A DNA stretch of 64,000 nt from assembly GCA_942159475.1 (NCBI GenBank), contig OW804097.1, forward strand, positions 3,761,357 to 3,825,356, given 5' to 3'. Source of the stretch: Sthenelais limicola. Its lineage: Eukaryota; Annelida; Polychaeta; Phyllodocida; Sigalionidae. The notes under the pieces were generated by a model. The model had not been told where the DNA came from. It saw only the letters and a program-made list of their open reading frames with translations, and did not search any database. Of the stretch, positions 51,059 through 62,900 are shown one piece after another; position 1 is the first letter of the stretch; the number at the start of each line of letters is the position of its first letter. A program made the translations under genes and the position numbers.

Positions 51059-52528
51059 AAGAGCTTGTAATCTTGGCTCTATACCGATATACGAGGGGAT
51101 TTTTGCCCTGCTCTTAAATATTTCATAGGTTGGTATGGCTTCACTATCATTCAAAATATTATTCCATTTGAACATTTTTTCCAACGTTGGTCTACTCATC
51201 ACTACAATTGCTCTGTAAATTTTGTTCACTTTTACAGAGTAGATATTGAATTTTTCTTCTCTTAACTTAAACATGACCACCTTGTTTTTTGACTTGGGGG
51301 CAGGTGGCTCCCCCTCTAACAAGTACCACCACACGTGGGGCATCGCGCCCCTCAATTTCATTCTGTCAAGGAAGTTAAATCTCACATTATATTTTGTTCT
51401 TATTTCCTCTGCACTGTACATTTCATCATTTTCGTTGAGGAGATCACCTATTTTTTTCAGCCCTGCCTGATTCCACTCATTGTTGTGAACCATTTGATTA
51501 GCTACCAGAATATTTCTATGATACATGAATCTTTCATTTAACAACTCTGCCCTAGAGCAGGGCCATTTACTGTAATACATTTGATTCCAGTTCTTGAATA
51601 TCTCTCCATAGAATTTATTAAGTGATACTTCTGGCTTGCTTCTACACTCAAAAATTTCGTCCACCTTCCTTCCATGGAAACTTTCTAGTATTTTCACCCA
51701 CTTGGCATTAGGTTTGCTTAAGGCTCTATTTATCCATGAAATCCTATTGGCCTGTATGACTTCTCTAACACATCTTAGATTCAACGCACCTTCTTCTGGC
51801 GTCTGTTTAATGAAATTCCAGGCTATCTTTACACTTCTAGTACCCCAAATTAGGGTCTTTACAATGCTTTCGACCTCCTTTATAAATACTTCATTAGTTT
51901 CTGCCACAGCTATTGCATGCTGTAGGATAGGTAACAACAAGACATTATTCACCACCACTTTACCTTTCAATGAGAGTTGACGAGGCGCCCAAGCCCCCAC
52001 CACACCCTTCATTTTTTTAATGGCCACTTGGAAGTTCATTTCTGTCTCCTTGTGTTTAATTCTCGGATGTAACAGCCATGCACCCAGTAATTTGAGACTC
52101 TCTTGAAATTTTACAGGATAATTACTCAACTCATTTTTGTCAAAGTCACCAACACATATACCAGCAGTTTTGTCGTCATTCATGCATAGGCCTGACGCTT
52201 GACCAAACAATTTTAGAGTCTCTAGTACATTTTTTAAGGAATTGATGTTTTTCAATACAAATGTGGTATCATCCGCAAATTGCACTGTCTTGTGCTCAAC
52301 ATTTTCAGTAATAATACCTTCAACTTGACTATCATTTCTAATCCTTGCTGCTAAGATTTCCACGACTAAAGTGAATAGAGCAGGGGATATAGGGTCCCCT
52401 GCTTGACCCCTCGCTTCACCTCAAACCATTTGGAGCTAAACCCATTGTTAACGAAAGAAGCCTTGGAGTTATTTAGCAATGTCTGGACCCATCTAATAAT
52501 GTAATCTGGGAAACCAAAGTGTCTCAAC
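51059..52528 (-). pseudogene. LINE reverse transcriptase region
   Basis: The minus-strand frame contains the FADDTT catalytic box (about 52265-52282), KLLGAWLLHPRI, the SLKGKVVVNNVLLLP segment common to non-LTR RT thumbs, and LNERFMYHRN. Upstream, RGVKQG and, one base out of frame, DPISPALFTLVVEI complete RT motif 4, so a single-base loss near 52400 breaks the frame. The endonuclease and N-terminal RT are missing. Clade not determined. Confidence 0.85.
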
Positions 52529-52543
52529 GATTTTTTAATCTTT

Positions 52544-52979
52544 ATTTTCTTTACCCTGCCTTCTAGGCTTTTGCAATGGCTGAATCCTTGTCTCCTTGTA
52601 TTGTTGGTGAATCTGGAAAATAAAACAACCGATCATGCAAGTATGTGTAGTATAATATCGGGATATTTTGGGAAGAGGAAAAAGCAACATTGGGCACTTG
52701 GTTTACATCAATTCAATTCAAATATTCTTTATTGTCATGCTGTTAGAAAACAATTGGTTGTCCAATTCTGGCGTGCCAGATCTTCCTATGGATGCCACAC
52801 AACATCATTTCGTTTTAGGGACAACATGGTTGAATTAACATTACGATAGATTTAACAAGAAAAGTAACGAGTAATGATCACCATTCAGTGATGAAAAACG
52901 ATTCTCATATCGAATCAATAAGCTTAGTATGGTTCAGAAGTTTGGTCGATAGCTATATACATACAGTGAGTACCTACTA
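52544..52979. other. Spacer with an older LINE tail
   Basis: Minus-strand tail motif GCCTAGAAGGCAGG at 52555-52568 shows that the 49564-52543 LINE landed beside an older LINE 3' end. A 52720-52800 stretch (TTCTTTATTGTCATG) may be another retro tail. No exon. Confidence 0.4.
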
Positions 52980-53145
52980 TTACTCAATTTCAGACGAAAA
53001 TAAAATTAAAAATACAGTTCAACCTAACCAAACAGATTGCTAGAATCAATGCAATGCCGAATATACCCGAATTTACCCAGTATTGGCCAACTTGCAGCCT
53101 AATTTAGTAGAATTTACTAAATTTGTACAGCTGCCAATTGTACAC
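52980..53145. mobile_element. TGGGTCAGATTTTC MITE, truncated at both ends
   Basis: Interior family sequence (ACAGTTCAACCTAACCAAAC, AGATTGCTAGAATCAATGCA, CAGCTGCCAATTGTACA) without complete TIRs. Confidence 0.75.
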
Positions 53146-53149
53146 AGCT

Positions 53150-53395
53150 ACGCAGACCCCACAGAAGGTGAAAACACTGTATAAAATTGTATTATGTGTT
53201 TGTATTACTGTTATTTTATTTTACACTGTTTAAAAACTTATGTATTATATGATACGCATATGTTATCTTAATAAGTAGAGGGTCCTGTCGGAAGAACTGT
53301 CTTCTGAAAACTGACTGAGACAGCAGACCCATTCTCCATGTAGGCCATAAGTATGTAATATGGAAAATAAAAGTTTATATATATATATATTTTCT
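53150..53395 (+). repeat. Possible CR1/L2-like LINE 3' UTR
   Basis: GGGTCCTGTCGGAAGA, a pyrimidine-poor stretch and AAATAAAAG at the end resemble 3' UTRs of CR1/L2-like LINEs. Weak, no coding part. Confidence 0.3.
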
Positions 53396-54049
53396 GAAAC
53401 CATGCAAAGCTGCCCCCTGGTGTTAAGTATGTGAAGTGGCGCTATTCAGCGGTACGTGGGCGGGTACGTGGGTTGTTAATTTATGCTAATTAGCCAATCA
53501 AATATGTAAATTAGATGAAAATAGATATCATAAATGGATTCCTTGTATTCAAAAACCTCTGAGTTGTGATTTTTGATAAACAATGTGTCCTGTGTCGATT
53601 TGTCCCGCTAAGGATGAGCATCAACCTCTTGTCCCCAGAATCCCATGTCGATTTATCACTCTAAGAAAGGGTCGATGTCATTTGTCAATCATAAGAAATG
53701 GCTATGTCAGTTTGTCGCTTTAGGCATCATCAGGACCCCTAGAAAACATGCACTCACAAATCAATTGCCATTTATAAAGGACTGTTTTGTGAGACAGAAC
53801 TGTAAAGTAGAAAAAAGGAGTGGAAATTCTTGTGTGCATAAACCAAAAATTCACTATTTTTGCTAATTAACCATCGCCCCCCCCCCCCCCACCTTCTCAC
53901 TCTCTCACCCCCTCGCTCTCTATATCCGCTTTCTATCATATCTTTCACTTGCTCTCTTTCACACTCTCCCCTCTCCCGCTTCTCTCTTTCTCTTCACTCT
54001 ATATTAATGATCCCGGGTTAACGATCCTTCCGAGAGCCTCAGAACAGTG
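53396..54049. other. Gene-free spacer
   Basis: Includes a 13-C run near 53878 and a CT-rich stretch (53890-54000). GCTGCCCCCTGGTGT at 53410 is, on the minus strand, a further near-CTCF core. Confidence 0.4.
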
Positions 54050-54615
54050 GCGGGAAAATATAATATTTCCTACTACCGATAGGTGGCGTATCAACGCATG
54101 GGAAAACATTCCCCGCGGACAGTCAAACCAAGATGGCGGACACCGGAGCAAAACAAACACTTCCCTAAACGATTGCACAACGTTTTATGTCTACAGTTAC
54201 TTAATTTGTAATATATATCCGCAAAAACTGATCTAGATGCGTAGATTTAGTAACAATACGCCTGGAAAGGGGGAACAAACATAATGACATGCTGGTAAAA
54301 GAAGATAGGACGTCGTCGAAACGTCGGCTTCTCACGTTCACCTGTCGCCCGAGACTCGCCGGGAGTTTCCCCAGCCAGCCAGTACGTACCAGTACGGCTC
54401 TCATAGTCATAGAGTCATACAACAGTTTATCCACAGTTTAGGGCTACACTTGACATAATTCTCGGACGTGTTCCCACATATAAGTAACCTAACACCGTGA
54501 CTAGGCCTACTCATAGTCATCCTAATGATATAGTCACCTAACTTTTGATCTATTTGGCGTTGGTTTGTGCCGAATTAATCAGCAGTGGAACCGGAACAAG
54601 TATTAGAGCCTAGAG
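54050..54615 (+). promoter_or_regulatory. Probable promoter and 5' UTR exon of the PARP4-like gene
   Basis: Locally GC- and CpG-richer than its surroundings, with a YY1-like CCAAGATGGCGGAC (54128-54141). A good donor (AGAG/gtgagt) at 54616 would splice to the acceptor at 56809, seven bases before the start codon. An upstream ATG at 54133 gives only 11 codons. The transcription start cannot be placed from sequence. Confidence 0.45.
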
Positions 54616-55329
54616 GTGAGTTATTGCGTGCTGATTTGACCTATTATTAGGTCCTATATTATATAATATCTCCTATATTACTTATGTATTAATTATCATG
54701 GACATTGAGGTGGACCCTTTTTTTTTAATGTTTTGGGGCACTCACAGACACAGAAATTAAGTATTAAAAAAACAAACCTGTTTAACTTAAAAATATTTCC
54801 AAAAATTATCTATCATTATTAAGCCCTATATATTCATTTGAGGCCTATATAATATTTAAAAGTTTAATGTGGCTTCTCTGAGAATTCGATTTCCCTATGA
54901 TAATATTGCCTATTAATTATTGTATCCTTTTATTGCCGCGAATGTTTCCTGGGAAGATATATGTAATAGTTTTCCCCTGATATTTCCAATGTATGCCTCC
55001 TTTTTGTAGACATTTATCAAGAGCAAATAAGTTGAATTGAGATATTTAATGGGATAGCTACATGTTATGTAGGCTACTATAACAAGAACTATAACTATGC
55101 CCAGTTTATGATATTGATAACGTAGACGTTTATAATGTTTACATCTGCATGACATGAGTAAGCGTACGCCTACTTATCCATGAATTAAGTTACATAATAT
55201 GTATGTAATAATCAGGTTTGGGTACATCAGTAACACTGCATGCTTCAGAGAACAATATCGTAGTAGGTGTAATATGTTCTCCTTTTCCTCTTTGTAGTGT
55301 TTTTTACTGAAAACCCTAGTTTTTTGTTT

Positions 55330-55400
55330 TTGCAACCTATTTATTGATTCCTATCCTGCCTTCTTGGCGTATACAATGCTAAGGCATACAGCAAGAGTAA
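55330..55400 (-). mobile_element. LINE 3' tail, minus strand
   Basis: Minus-strand GCCAAGAAGGCAGG (55355-55368) followed by AATAAATAGG and an A-rich end: the tail shared by LINEs in this window. Confidence 0.55.
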
Positions 55401-55494
55401 ACATGTCAATATCTGAAAAGGGAACGTATGAATGTACACTATCATGGTTTAAAACGGAAAAGGGACAGAGCTACATACTATAAAGGGAGCACAG

Positions 55495-55764
55495 TATACA
55501 TAGTATTCACTGACGTCACGGCGCTAGCCGCGGCTTGCCATAATGTGGGTCAACTTTAGCTGGACATGAGTGCTCCAAGCCTCAAAAATGCAGTTTTCAC
55601 CTCCGAAAGTTATGATGGAATAATGAGTATAATTGCCATTAGCAAACATTCGAAATGGGAAATCCTGTCAATCTAGTGTCTCCCGCTATCTATGCTGCCA
55701 CACATTATGGCTGCCAGTGAGGATAGCCGCTGACTGGGGTGACGTCATGTGAATACTATGTATA
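55495..55764. mobile_element. TIR element with CRE motifs, copy 2
   Basis: TATACATAGTATTCAC and GTGAATACTATGTATA are perfect inverted ends, each beside TGACGTCA. The 16-bp sequence TATAAAGGGAGCACAG flanks it on both sides (55479 and 55761, the latter overlapping the TATA end). Lies in intron 1 of the PARP4-like gene. Confidence 0.85.
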
Positions 55765-55939
55765 AAGGGAGCACAGCTTCCATAAGAATTGTTGGCTAAC
55801 CGCCTACAGTATAATAAAGCCAGTATTTTTCAATAAAAATGAACAAAGAACACTAGCTTTTATTCAACCCGAGTCATTGTAGGAAAACTATTAATGCCTG
55901 TTTATGTAAATCACTTCATGTTTAAAAACTGTCAATGTG

Positions 55940-56181
55940 ATGGGGGTAAGATTTTCAGAAAATGTACAATTCACCTTCACCAATCGTCTCAAATAACCCA
56001 CATTTCAGACGAAAATAAAGTTCAAAATACAGCTCAACCTAACCTAACAGATTGCTAGAATCAATGCAATGCCGAATATACTCGAATTTACGTAGTATTG
56101 ACCAAATTGCAGCCTAATTTAGCAGAATTTACTAAATGTGTACAGCTGTCAATTGTACATTTTCTGAAAGTCTGACCCATA
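55940..56181. mobile_element. TGGGTCAGATTTTC MITE in PARP4-like intron 1
   Basis: Left end TGGGGGTAAGATTTTCAGAA, right end TTTCTGAAAGTCTGACCCAT then ATA. Full-length interior. Confidence 0.85.
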
Positions 56182-56809
56182 TAATCTCGACTTTTTCTTT
56201 TAGTGATTTTATTTTGAAGTAATTTCAATTTCTTGATACATCGAAGCAATAGCTGGAGAACAAACCTTATATTACTAATTATCCATTGTCCGACCTTTAT
56301 TGTATATTCTGAGAAAAAATTTGCTTTTTTTCTGCGTCGAGCTTGGCCTACCATGCATAGGACACTGTCCTGGGTGTGTGTTTTTTATAATAATGATAGA
56401 TTTTTATTTCCATAAGACATCTACACATGTAAATATAAGTGTGGACTAGAGGTTTAATATGAAGAGATGGATTATTTTTAATACCTGCGATTTTGTCGCG
56501 ATTTGTGAGGTTAATATACCTTTTTTATTTTTGATAATCTTGATAGATTGTCTAGAATAATTTACTTACGTCGTGATATATTTTCTATGTCTACTTTTTC
56601 TATTTGATTTAATTAAATCAGTTCTGCGAATAGTGTATTTTTTGCATAATGTCTGGCTGAATAAAAATCTTAAAACAAACAATACTTGTAATAGAAATAG
56701 AAATATTCTATTCCCCCTACCTAGCTTTCAGCCAGATAGATCGGAAGCACACCTATTATTTTTTTTGCCTAATAGAAATATCAATATTCTCCCCAGCCGC
56801 TACTTGCAG

Positions 56810-56948
56810 GTACAAGATGGCGGGGGTGTTTAAAGGTCTGGTGGTGAGCATCGTCTACCCTACAGCTGTGTCGGGCAAACACAAGGAGCAACTCAAGAAG
56901 AAGGTGACGGCGGCCGGCGGCACCGTCTCCTACATCGTCACCAGGAAG
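56810..56948 (+). CDS. PARP4: PARP4-like exon 2 (start codon, BRCT first half)
   Basis: Acceptor TACTTGCAG ends 56809. Seven 5' UTR bases, then ATG at 56817 in ACAAGATGG, a fair Kozak context. 44 codons from MAGVFKGLVVSIV to IVTRK. Donor gtgagt at 56949, phase 0. Confidence 0.8.
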
Positions 56949-59900
56949 GTGAGTAAGAAATTAACAAAGTATTAACTTTCAAGAGCTCTATCTTGCTCCC
57001 AGACACAATGATGCGAACTTTGATATCTATGTACACTAACAAAAGTAATAAATATCCGGTGTTTGAATTTTTCTTCTTTTTCTTACAAAAATTACATCTT
57101 TGCTCCATTCTATTCTTACCATTGAAAAATCAAAATTTATCTTCTAATTATGCAACACGTGAAGTTGGTTAGAATGGTAGACAGAGGGTTAGTGCGTAAG
57201 AGCTGTCATGGACAGAGGACAGATACACATTCCCACATATGGATCAGATTTTCAGAAAATGTACAATTAGCCTTCACTAATCCTCTCAAATAACCCAAAT
57301 TTAAGACAAATATGAGCTTCAAAATGCAGTTTAACATAACAGAACTGATACTTTAAATCACGGCAATACCAAATATACTCAGATATTCCCGGTATTCAGC
57401 GATTTTCAGCCTAATTTAGGAGAATTTCCTAAATGTGTAGAGCTGTCAATTGTACAATCTGACCCATATAACTGTTAACTGTACCGTTATTATATACAAA
57501 GGGAAATAAAGTTACTTATATATATTTCTTTCTTTGTTGACAGTGTGACATGTTGCTGGTGGTGGAAGAGACAGAGAGGGAGGGAATGAAGGTGGAGACA
57601 GCGCGCAGGTACGGGGTGCCCGTCATCTCATTCACCTACGTCACTTCCTGTCTCTCTGCTGGACAGCGTCTGCCTCTGTCAGCCTTCACTGTAGCTGAGG
57701 CTGTCCCTAAGGTGGATACCGCCCCTAACACAACCAAGGTGGATACTACCCAACACATCACACAAAGTAATGCTATATTCCTTTTTTTGTTGTACAATTT
57801 GTTGTAAACTGTTGTTAATCAGATATATATCAGATACAGCAAAAGTCATAACAAATAGAAAGTAATCGTAGAAAATTTCTATGAAAGACTAGCCTTATAA
57901 ACTTATTTTTAGTTAAAGAACTTTTAATCATACATGGAGTTAATTTTTGTAAAAGTTTTATTGCACACAATTACAGGAAATCCTGGTATTCTCATGTAGT
58001 ACAAGCACAAATATTATCAAAAAGTCGTACAGTATATAATTATTGGCAAAGATATGTAATAATTGTTCTCTATACAGCAGTAACACTGCATGGTTCTGAA
58101 AAAAATATCGTTATTTTTAATTAGATGAAGCTTTAAGCATACGTGGAGTTAAATAAAATGTAATAATCGTTCTTAATACGACAGTAACACTGCATGGTTC
58201 AGAGAAGAATATCGTTCTCCACCAATAGTTTCTTGAGAACACAAGTCTTTATTTAACCAGAAAACGTTTGTTTATATCACCTCTATTCGAGAATAAAACG
58301 GCCAAAAGTTATCTGCCATATGTAGTGTCCTCATATTTCATATATTTCGTTTGAAATCATAAAACCACAGTTACAGTAAGGGGAAATGTTTCGACTCTGT
58401 AGAGGATATTTCTTATTACTTCCTTCTATTGCTAGTGGTTGCTTTTACTACCAATGTTATGTATATTATATTGTTTAAGGTACAGACAAAAAACCTGACA
58501 AAGTGGAGGCAGAGAATGAAGAGCAGGACATAAATAGCATGCAGTGCTGGGGTTGGGGAGAGAAGGAGAGTCCTCAGTATGACGAGGAGAGCTATGTTAT
58601 AGCCAAAGCCTCCCTCTACACCAAGCCTTGTCAGGTGAGTTAGAGCTATGTTATAGCCAAAGCCTCCCTCTACACCAAGCCTTGTCAGGTGAGTTAGAGC
58701 TATGTTATAGCCAAAGCCTCCCTCTACACCAAGCCTTGTCAGGTGAGTTAGAGCTATGTTATAGCCAAAGCCTCCCTCTACACCAAGCCTTGTCAGGTGA
58801 GTTAGAGCTATGTTATAGCCAAAGCCTCCCTCTACACCAAGCCTTGTCAGGTGAGTTAGAGCTATGTTATAGCCAAAGCCTCCCTCTACACTAAACCGTG
58901 TCAGGTGAGTTAGAGCTATGTTATAGCCAAAGCCTCCCTCTACACCAAGCCTTGTCAGGTGAGTTAGAGCTATGTTATAGCCAAAGCCTCCCTCTACACC
59001 AAGCCTTGTCAGGTGAGTTAGAGCTATGTTATAGCCAAAGCCTCCCTCTACACCAAGCCTTGTCAGGTGAGTTAGAGCTATGTTATAGCCAAAGCCTCCC
59101 TCTACACCAAGCCTTGTCAGGTGAGTTAGAGCTATGTTATAGCCAAAGCCTCCCTCTACACCAAGCCTTGTCAGGTGAGTTAGAGCTATGTTATAGCCAA
59201 AGCCTCCCTCTACACTAAACCGTGTCAGGTGAGTTAGAGCTATGTTATAGCCAAAGCCTCCCTCTACACCAAGCCTTGTCAGGTGAGTTAGAGCTATGTT
59301 ATAGCCAAAGCCTCCCTCTACACCAAGCCTTGTCAGGTGAGTTAGAGCTATGTTATAGCCAAAGCCTCCCTCTACACCAAGCCTTGTCAGGTGAGTTAGA
59401 GCTATGTTATAGCCAAAGCCTCCCTCTACACCAAGCCTTGTCAGGTGAGTTAGAGCTATGTTATAGCCAAAGCCTCCCTCTACACCAAGCCTTGTCAGGT
59501 GAGTTAGAGCTATGTTATAGCCAAAGCTTCCCTCTACACCAAGCCTTGTCAGGTGAGTTAGAGCTATGTTATAGCCAAAGCCTCCCTCTACACCAAGCCT
59601 TGTCAGGTGAGTTAGAGCTATGTTATAGCCAAAGCCTCCCTCTACACCAAGCCTTGTCAGGTGAGTTAGAGCTATGTTATAGCCAAAGCCTCCCTCTACA
59701 CCAAGCCTTGTCAGGTGAGTTAGAGCTATGTTATAGCCAAAGCCTCCCTCTACACCAAGCCTTGTCAGGTGAGTTAGAGCTATGTTATAGCCAAAGCCTC
59801 CCTCTACACCAAGCCTTGTCAGGTGAGTTAGAGCTATGTTATAGCCAAAGCCTCCCTCTACACCAAGGCTTGTCAGGTGAGTTAGAGCTATGTTATAGCC

Positions 59901-62900
59901 AAAGCCTCCCTCTACACCAAGCCTTGTCAGGTGAGTTAGAGCTATGTTATAGCCAAAGCCTGCCTCTACACCAAGCCTTGTCAGGTGAGTTAGAGCTATG
60001 TTATAGCCAAAGCCTCCCTCTACACCAAGCCTTGTCAGGTGAGTTAGAGCTATGTTATAGCCAAAGCCTCCCTCTACACCAAGCCTTGTCAGGTGAGTTA
60101 GAGCTATGTTATAGCCAAAGCTTCCCTCTACACCAAGCCTTGTCAGGTGAGTTAGAGCTATGTTATAGCCAAAGCCTCCCTCTACACCAAGCCTTGTCAG
60201 GTGAGTAATGTGCGTTAAGGACAGTACACTGCTGTTAAAACTGCGTTCTCGGCTATTACTACGAAAAAAATCGTATAATACGTCGCCCAAGCGGGCGAAA
60301 GGAGGTAGAAATAGCACGAATCAATCTTTAAATCCCACATTAACCATAGTTCCCTAAGCTTGTATAGCATAATCAGAGCATGTAGATTCTAAACTCTGTA
60401 GAAATTGATTAAATCGACGAAAGTAGCCAGCAACTTCGGGCCTGTGCCAAAAGCACCACGTCAGAAATAGGTTTTTCTACCTCTTTTACAAGCGAATACC
60501 TCGGACTGCCGCAATTGAATAATGTACATACAAAACTATATTTTATTGTCATAATAAATATCTTCTTTTATCTATATTGGTAATTAGTACTATTTTACAT
60601 TATTTTTGGTGAAATATTGTTAGGATTAATCATCTGTCTTCACTGAGGATAGCGACTTACAAATTGTAATGTATGCAGAATACTTTTCAAACATTAAACA
60701 AACCAAATTCACTTATATTTCACTCACCTTTTTTAATATTCGTTTAGAGGCTAGTAATGGATCTATTTATCAATATTCTGCTGCTGTACATATGTTTATA
60801 TATATAAAATTAAAGTCTAATCACCGAGAGTGAACGTGTCATAGCCAAAGCCTCCCTCTACATCAACGCCTAGTCAGGGGAGTCCTCATCCACCATTTGG
60901 GACCATGAACTATTCCTTTATGAACAACATTAACAACATATTACAACTCTATTCCCACTGGTATTAAATATACTATCTCACAACGAGAAAACTAAGAACA
61001 TAGATTTCACTGACGTCACAGCCCTGGCCATGTTTGGGGTCAAACTAGATGCCTATGTATGCTGCGATACTTGAATATACTGTTTTCTGGCTGTTTTAAC
61101 CTTTACCAGTTTTAATCTGCCTCAGCAATACCTTCATGATAGGTTAGATAATCTGCCTTTAGTGTAGTATTACCCAAGTATCTACTCTTGTGAGGTTTAT
61201 CAACTTTGTTTTGATACCCCCGCCATAGACGGCCAGCGTAGCGGTGACCCGAGACATGGCGGCCACTGTGATACCCCAGCCTACTGGGTGACGTCATGTG
61301 AAATCTATGTATACCTGACTCTCTCTGTAAAGATATCGCCCCATAAAGGGAATATTAACACTCAGGAGTACACTGTTCGCTTCATCATGTTATAACTCTG
61401 TTTCAACTGTATTAAATATTTTATCTTATAAGGAGAATATTCTCATTCAGGAGTATACCTGTCTCTCTCTCTTATAAGCAAGATCTTATGTAAGGAAAGT
61501 CCAAAGGGCTTAATCATAGTTATTACTATTACACTTATATTTTCTATTAATTTAATTTAATCGCACTTTATTACCCATTCGGCCAGGGTAACGGCAGGGA
61601 GAACTGGATGTAATCTAGATGTCTGTATACCTGTTTATCATATGTACTGTTCTATTCTATCATCATATGTACTGTTCTATTCTATTATCATATGTACTGT
61701 TCTATTCTATTATCATATGTACTCTTCTATTCGATAAATGAAGTAGTTTCTTATCTTATCTTATTGACCCTAAATGATAAGTGAAATGCTAATTTGAATG
61801 TTTATGATACACCCAGGAGGCGGGCAGGCCTGGAGGAGTGTTCTTCTGCTGTATAGAGATCCACGTGGTACAGGAGGAGGGAGAGGAGGAGGGAGAGCAC
61901 AGGCACAGGATCTACCAGCACACAGGCCACATGCTGCACGACAAGGTGAACAGCCACACTTTAACTTTATCTTAATTTGATACACTTTATATATACTTTC
62001 TAACACAAATTTAATATAAATTTATCTTAATTTGATACACTTTATATATACTTTCTAACACAAATTTGATATAACTTTATCTTAATTTGATACACTTTAT
62101 ATATACATTGCAACACATATTTGATATAACTTTATCTTAATTTGATACACTTTATATATACATTGTAACACAAATTTGATATAACTTTATCTTAATTTGA
62201 TACACTTTATATATACATTGTAACACAAATTTGATATAACTGTAACTTAATTTGATAGTTATAACAATAATAGATTTTTATTTCTAAATATTATTACAAC
62301 TAGTGTCTTACAATGTAAAATTAAGAGAAAGAAATATGACAAGGTGAGCATTTAACATAACTTTAGTTTAACTCTTTCAAGCCCAGCCTCCCCAGGAAAT
62401 TTTGGGTTAATTTTTAATTATTCCTATATCTCAATCAAAACAACAATTTAACACTTATTTTAGACATGAAATCTATATATCATCTAAAAGCATTTTGAAT
62501 GGAGATTCCTTTGAAAATTATAACTTTTTAGTGACTTGTGCCTCATTTAACTATAACAATCACATCTACTCTTCGGTGGAATGTTATCATTTTTTGTATT
62601 CTATCTAGTATTGTATTCTATCTAGTAGAATACTAAGGTCATCTTATAGAGTATATTTATTTACAATACTAGTAATTGTCCATCCAAAAATATTACAAAC
62701 TTTTCATTTCAAAAATAAAAAATACCAACTTAAAACATAGAAATACTTATTAGCTACCCTAATGTTTACCACCATTAGAATCGGCTTGATCTCAACTTTT
62801 TGAATATGATGATACCTCAAAATCCATTTTTTGCAACTTATGACTTAGGCCTATTTAACTAAGACCTGTCACTTGTCCTGCTGCAGACACTGGTGGATGA

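Larger units (their letters stand above)
49564..52543 (-). mobile_element. 5'-truncated LINE, minus strand, with TSD
   Basis: Target copies GATTTTTTAATCTT lie at about 49564 and 52529. On the minus strand the element runs from the RT region near 52528 to a tail with GCCAAGTTGGCAGG (49613-49626) and a poly(A) that shows as the T run at 49576. It is split by a younger LINE at 50239-51044. Confidence 0.8.

Noticed and set aside
54133..54168. ATG in CCAAGATGGCGGAC as the PARP4-like start codon
   Set aside because: Frame closes after 11 codons. The ATG at 56817 starts the BRCT domain in phase with all later exons.
56088..56354. 88-codon minus-strand ORF
   Set aside because: It overlaps a MITE end and intron sequence and shows no domain.
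58416..60317. Minus-strand 633-codon ORF and plus-strand ORFs of 88-328 codons over the 54-bp array
   Set aside because: Artefacts of a 54-bp period. The plus-strand frame is not the frame of the PARP4-like exon.
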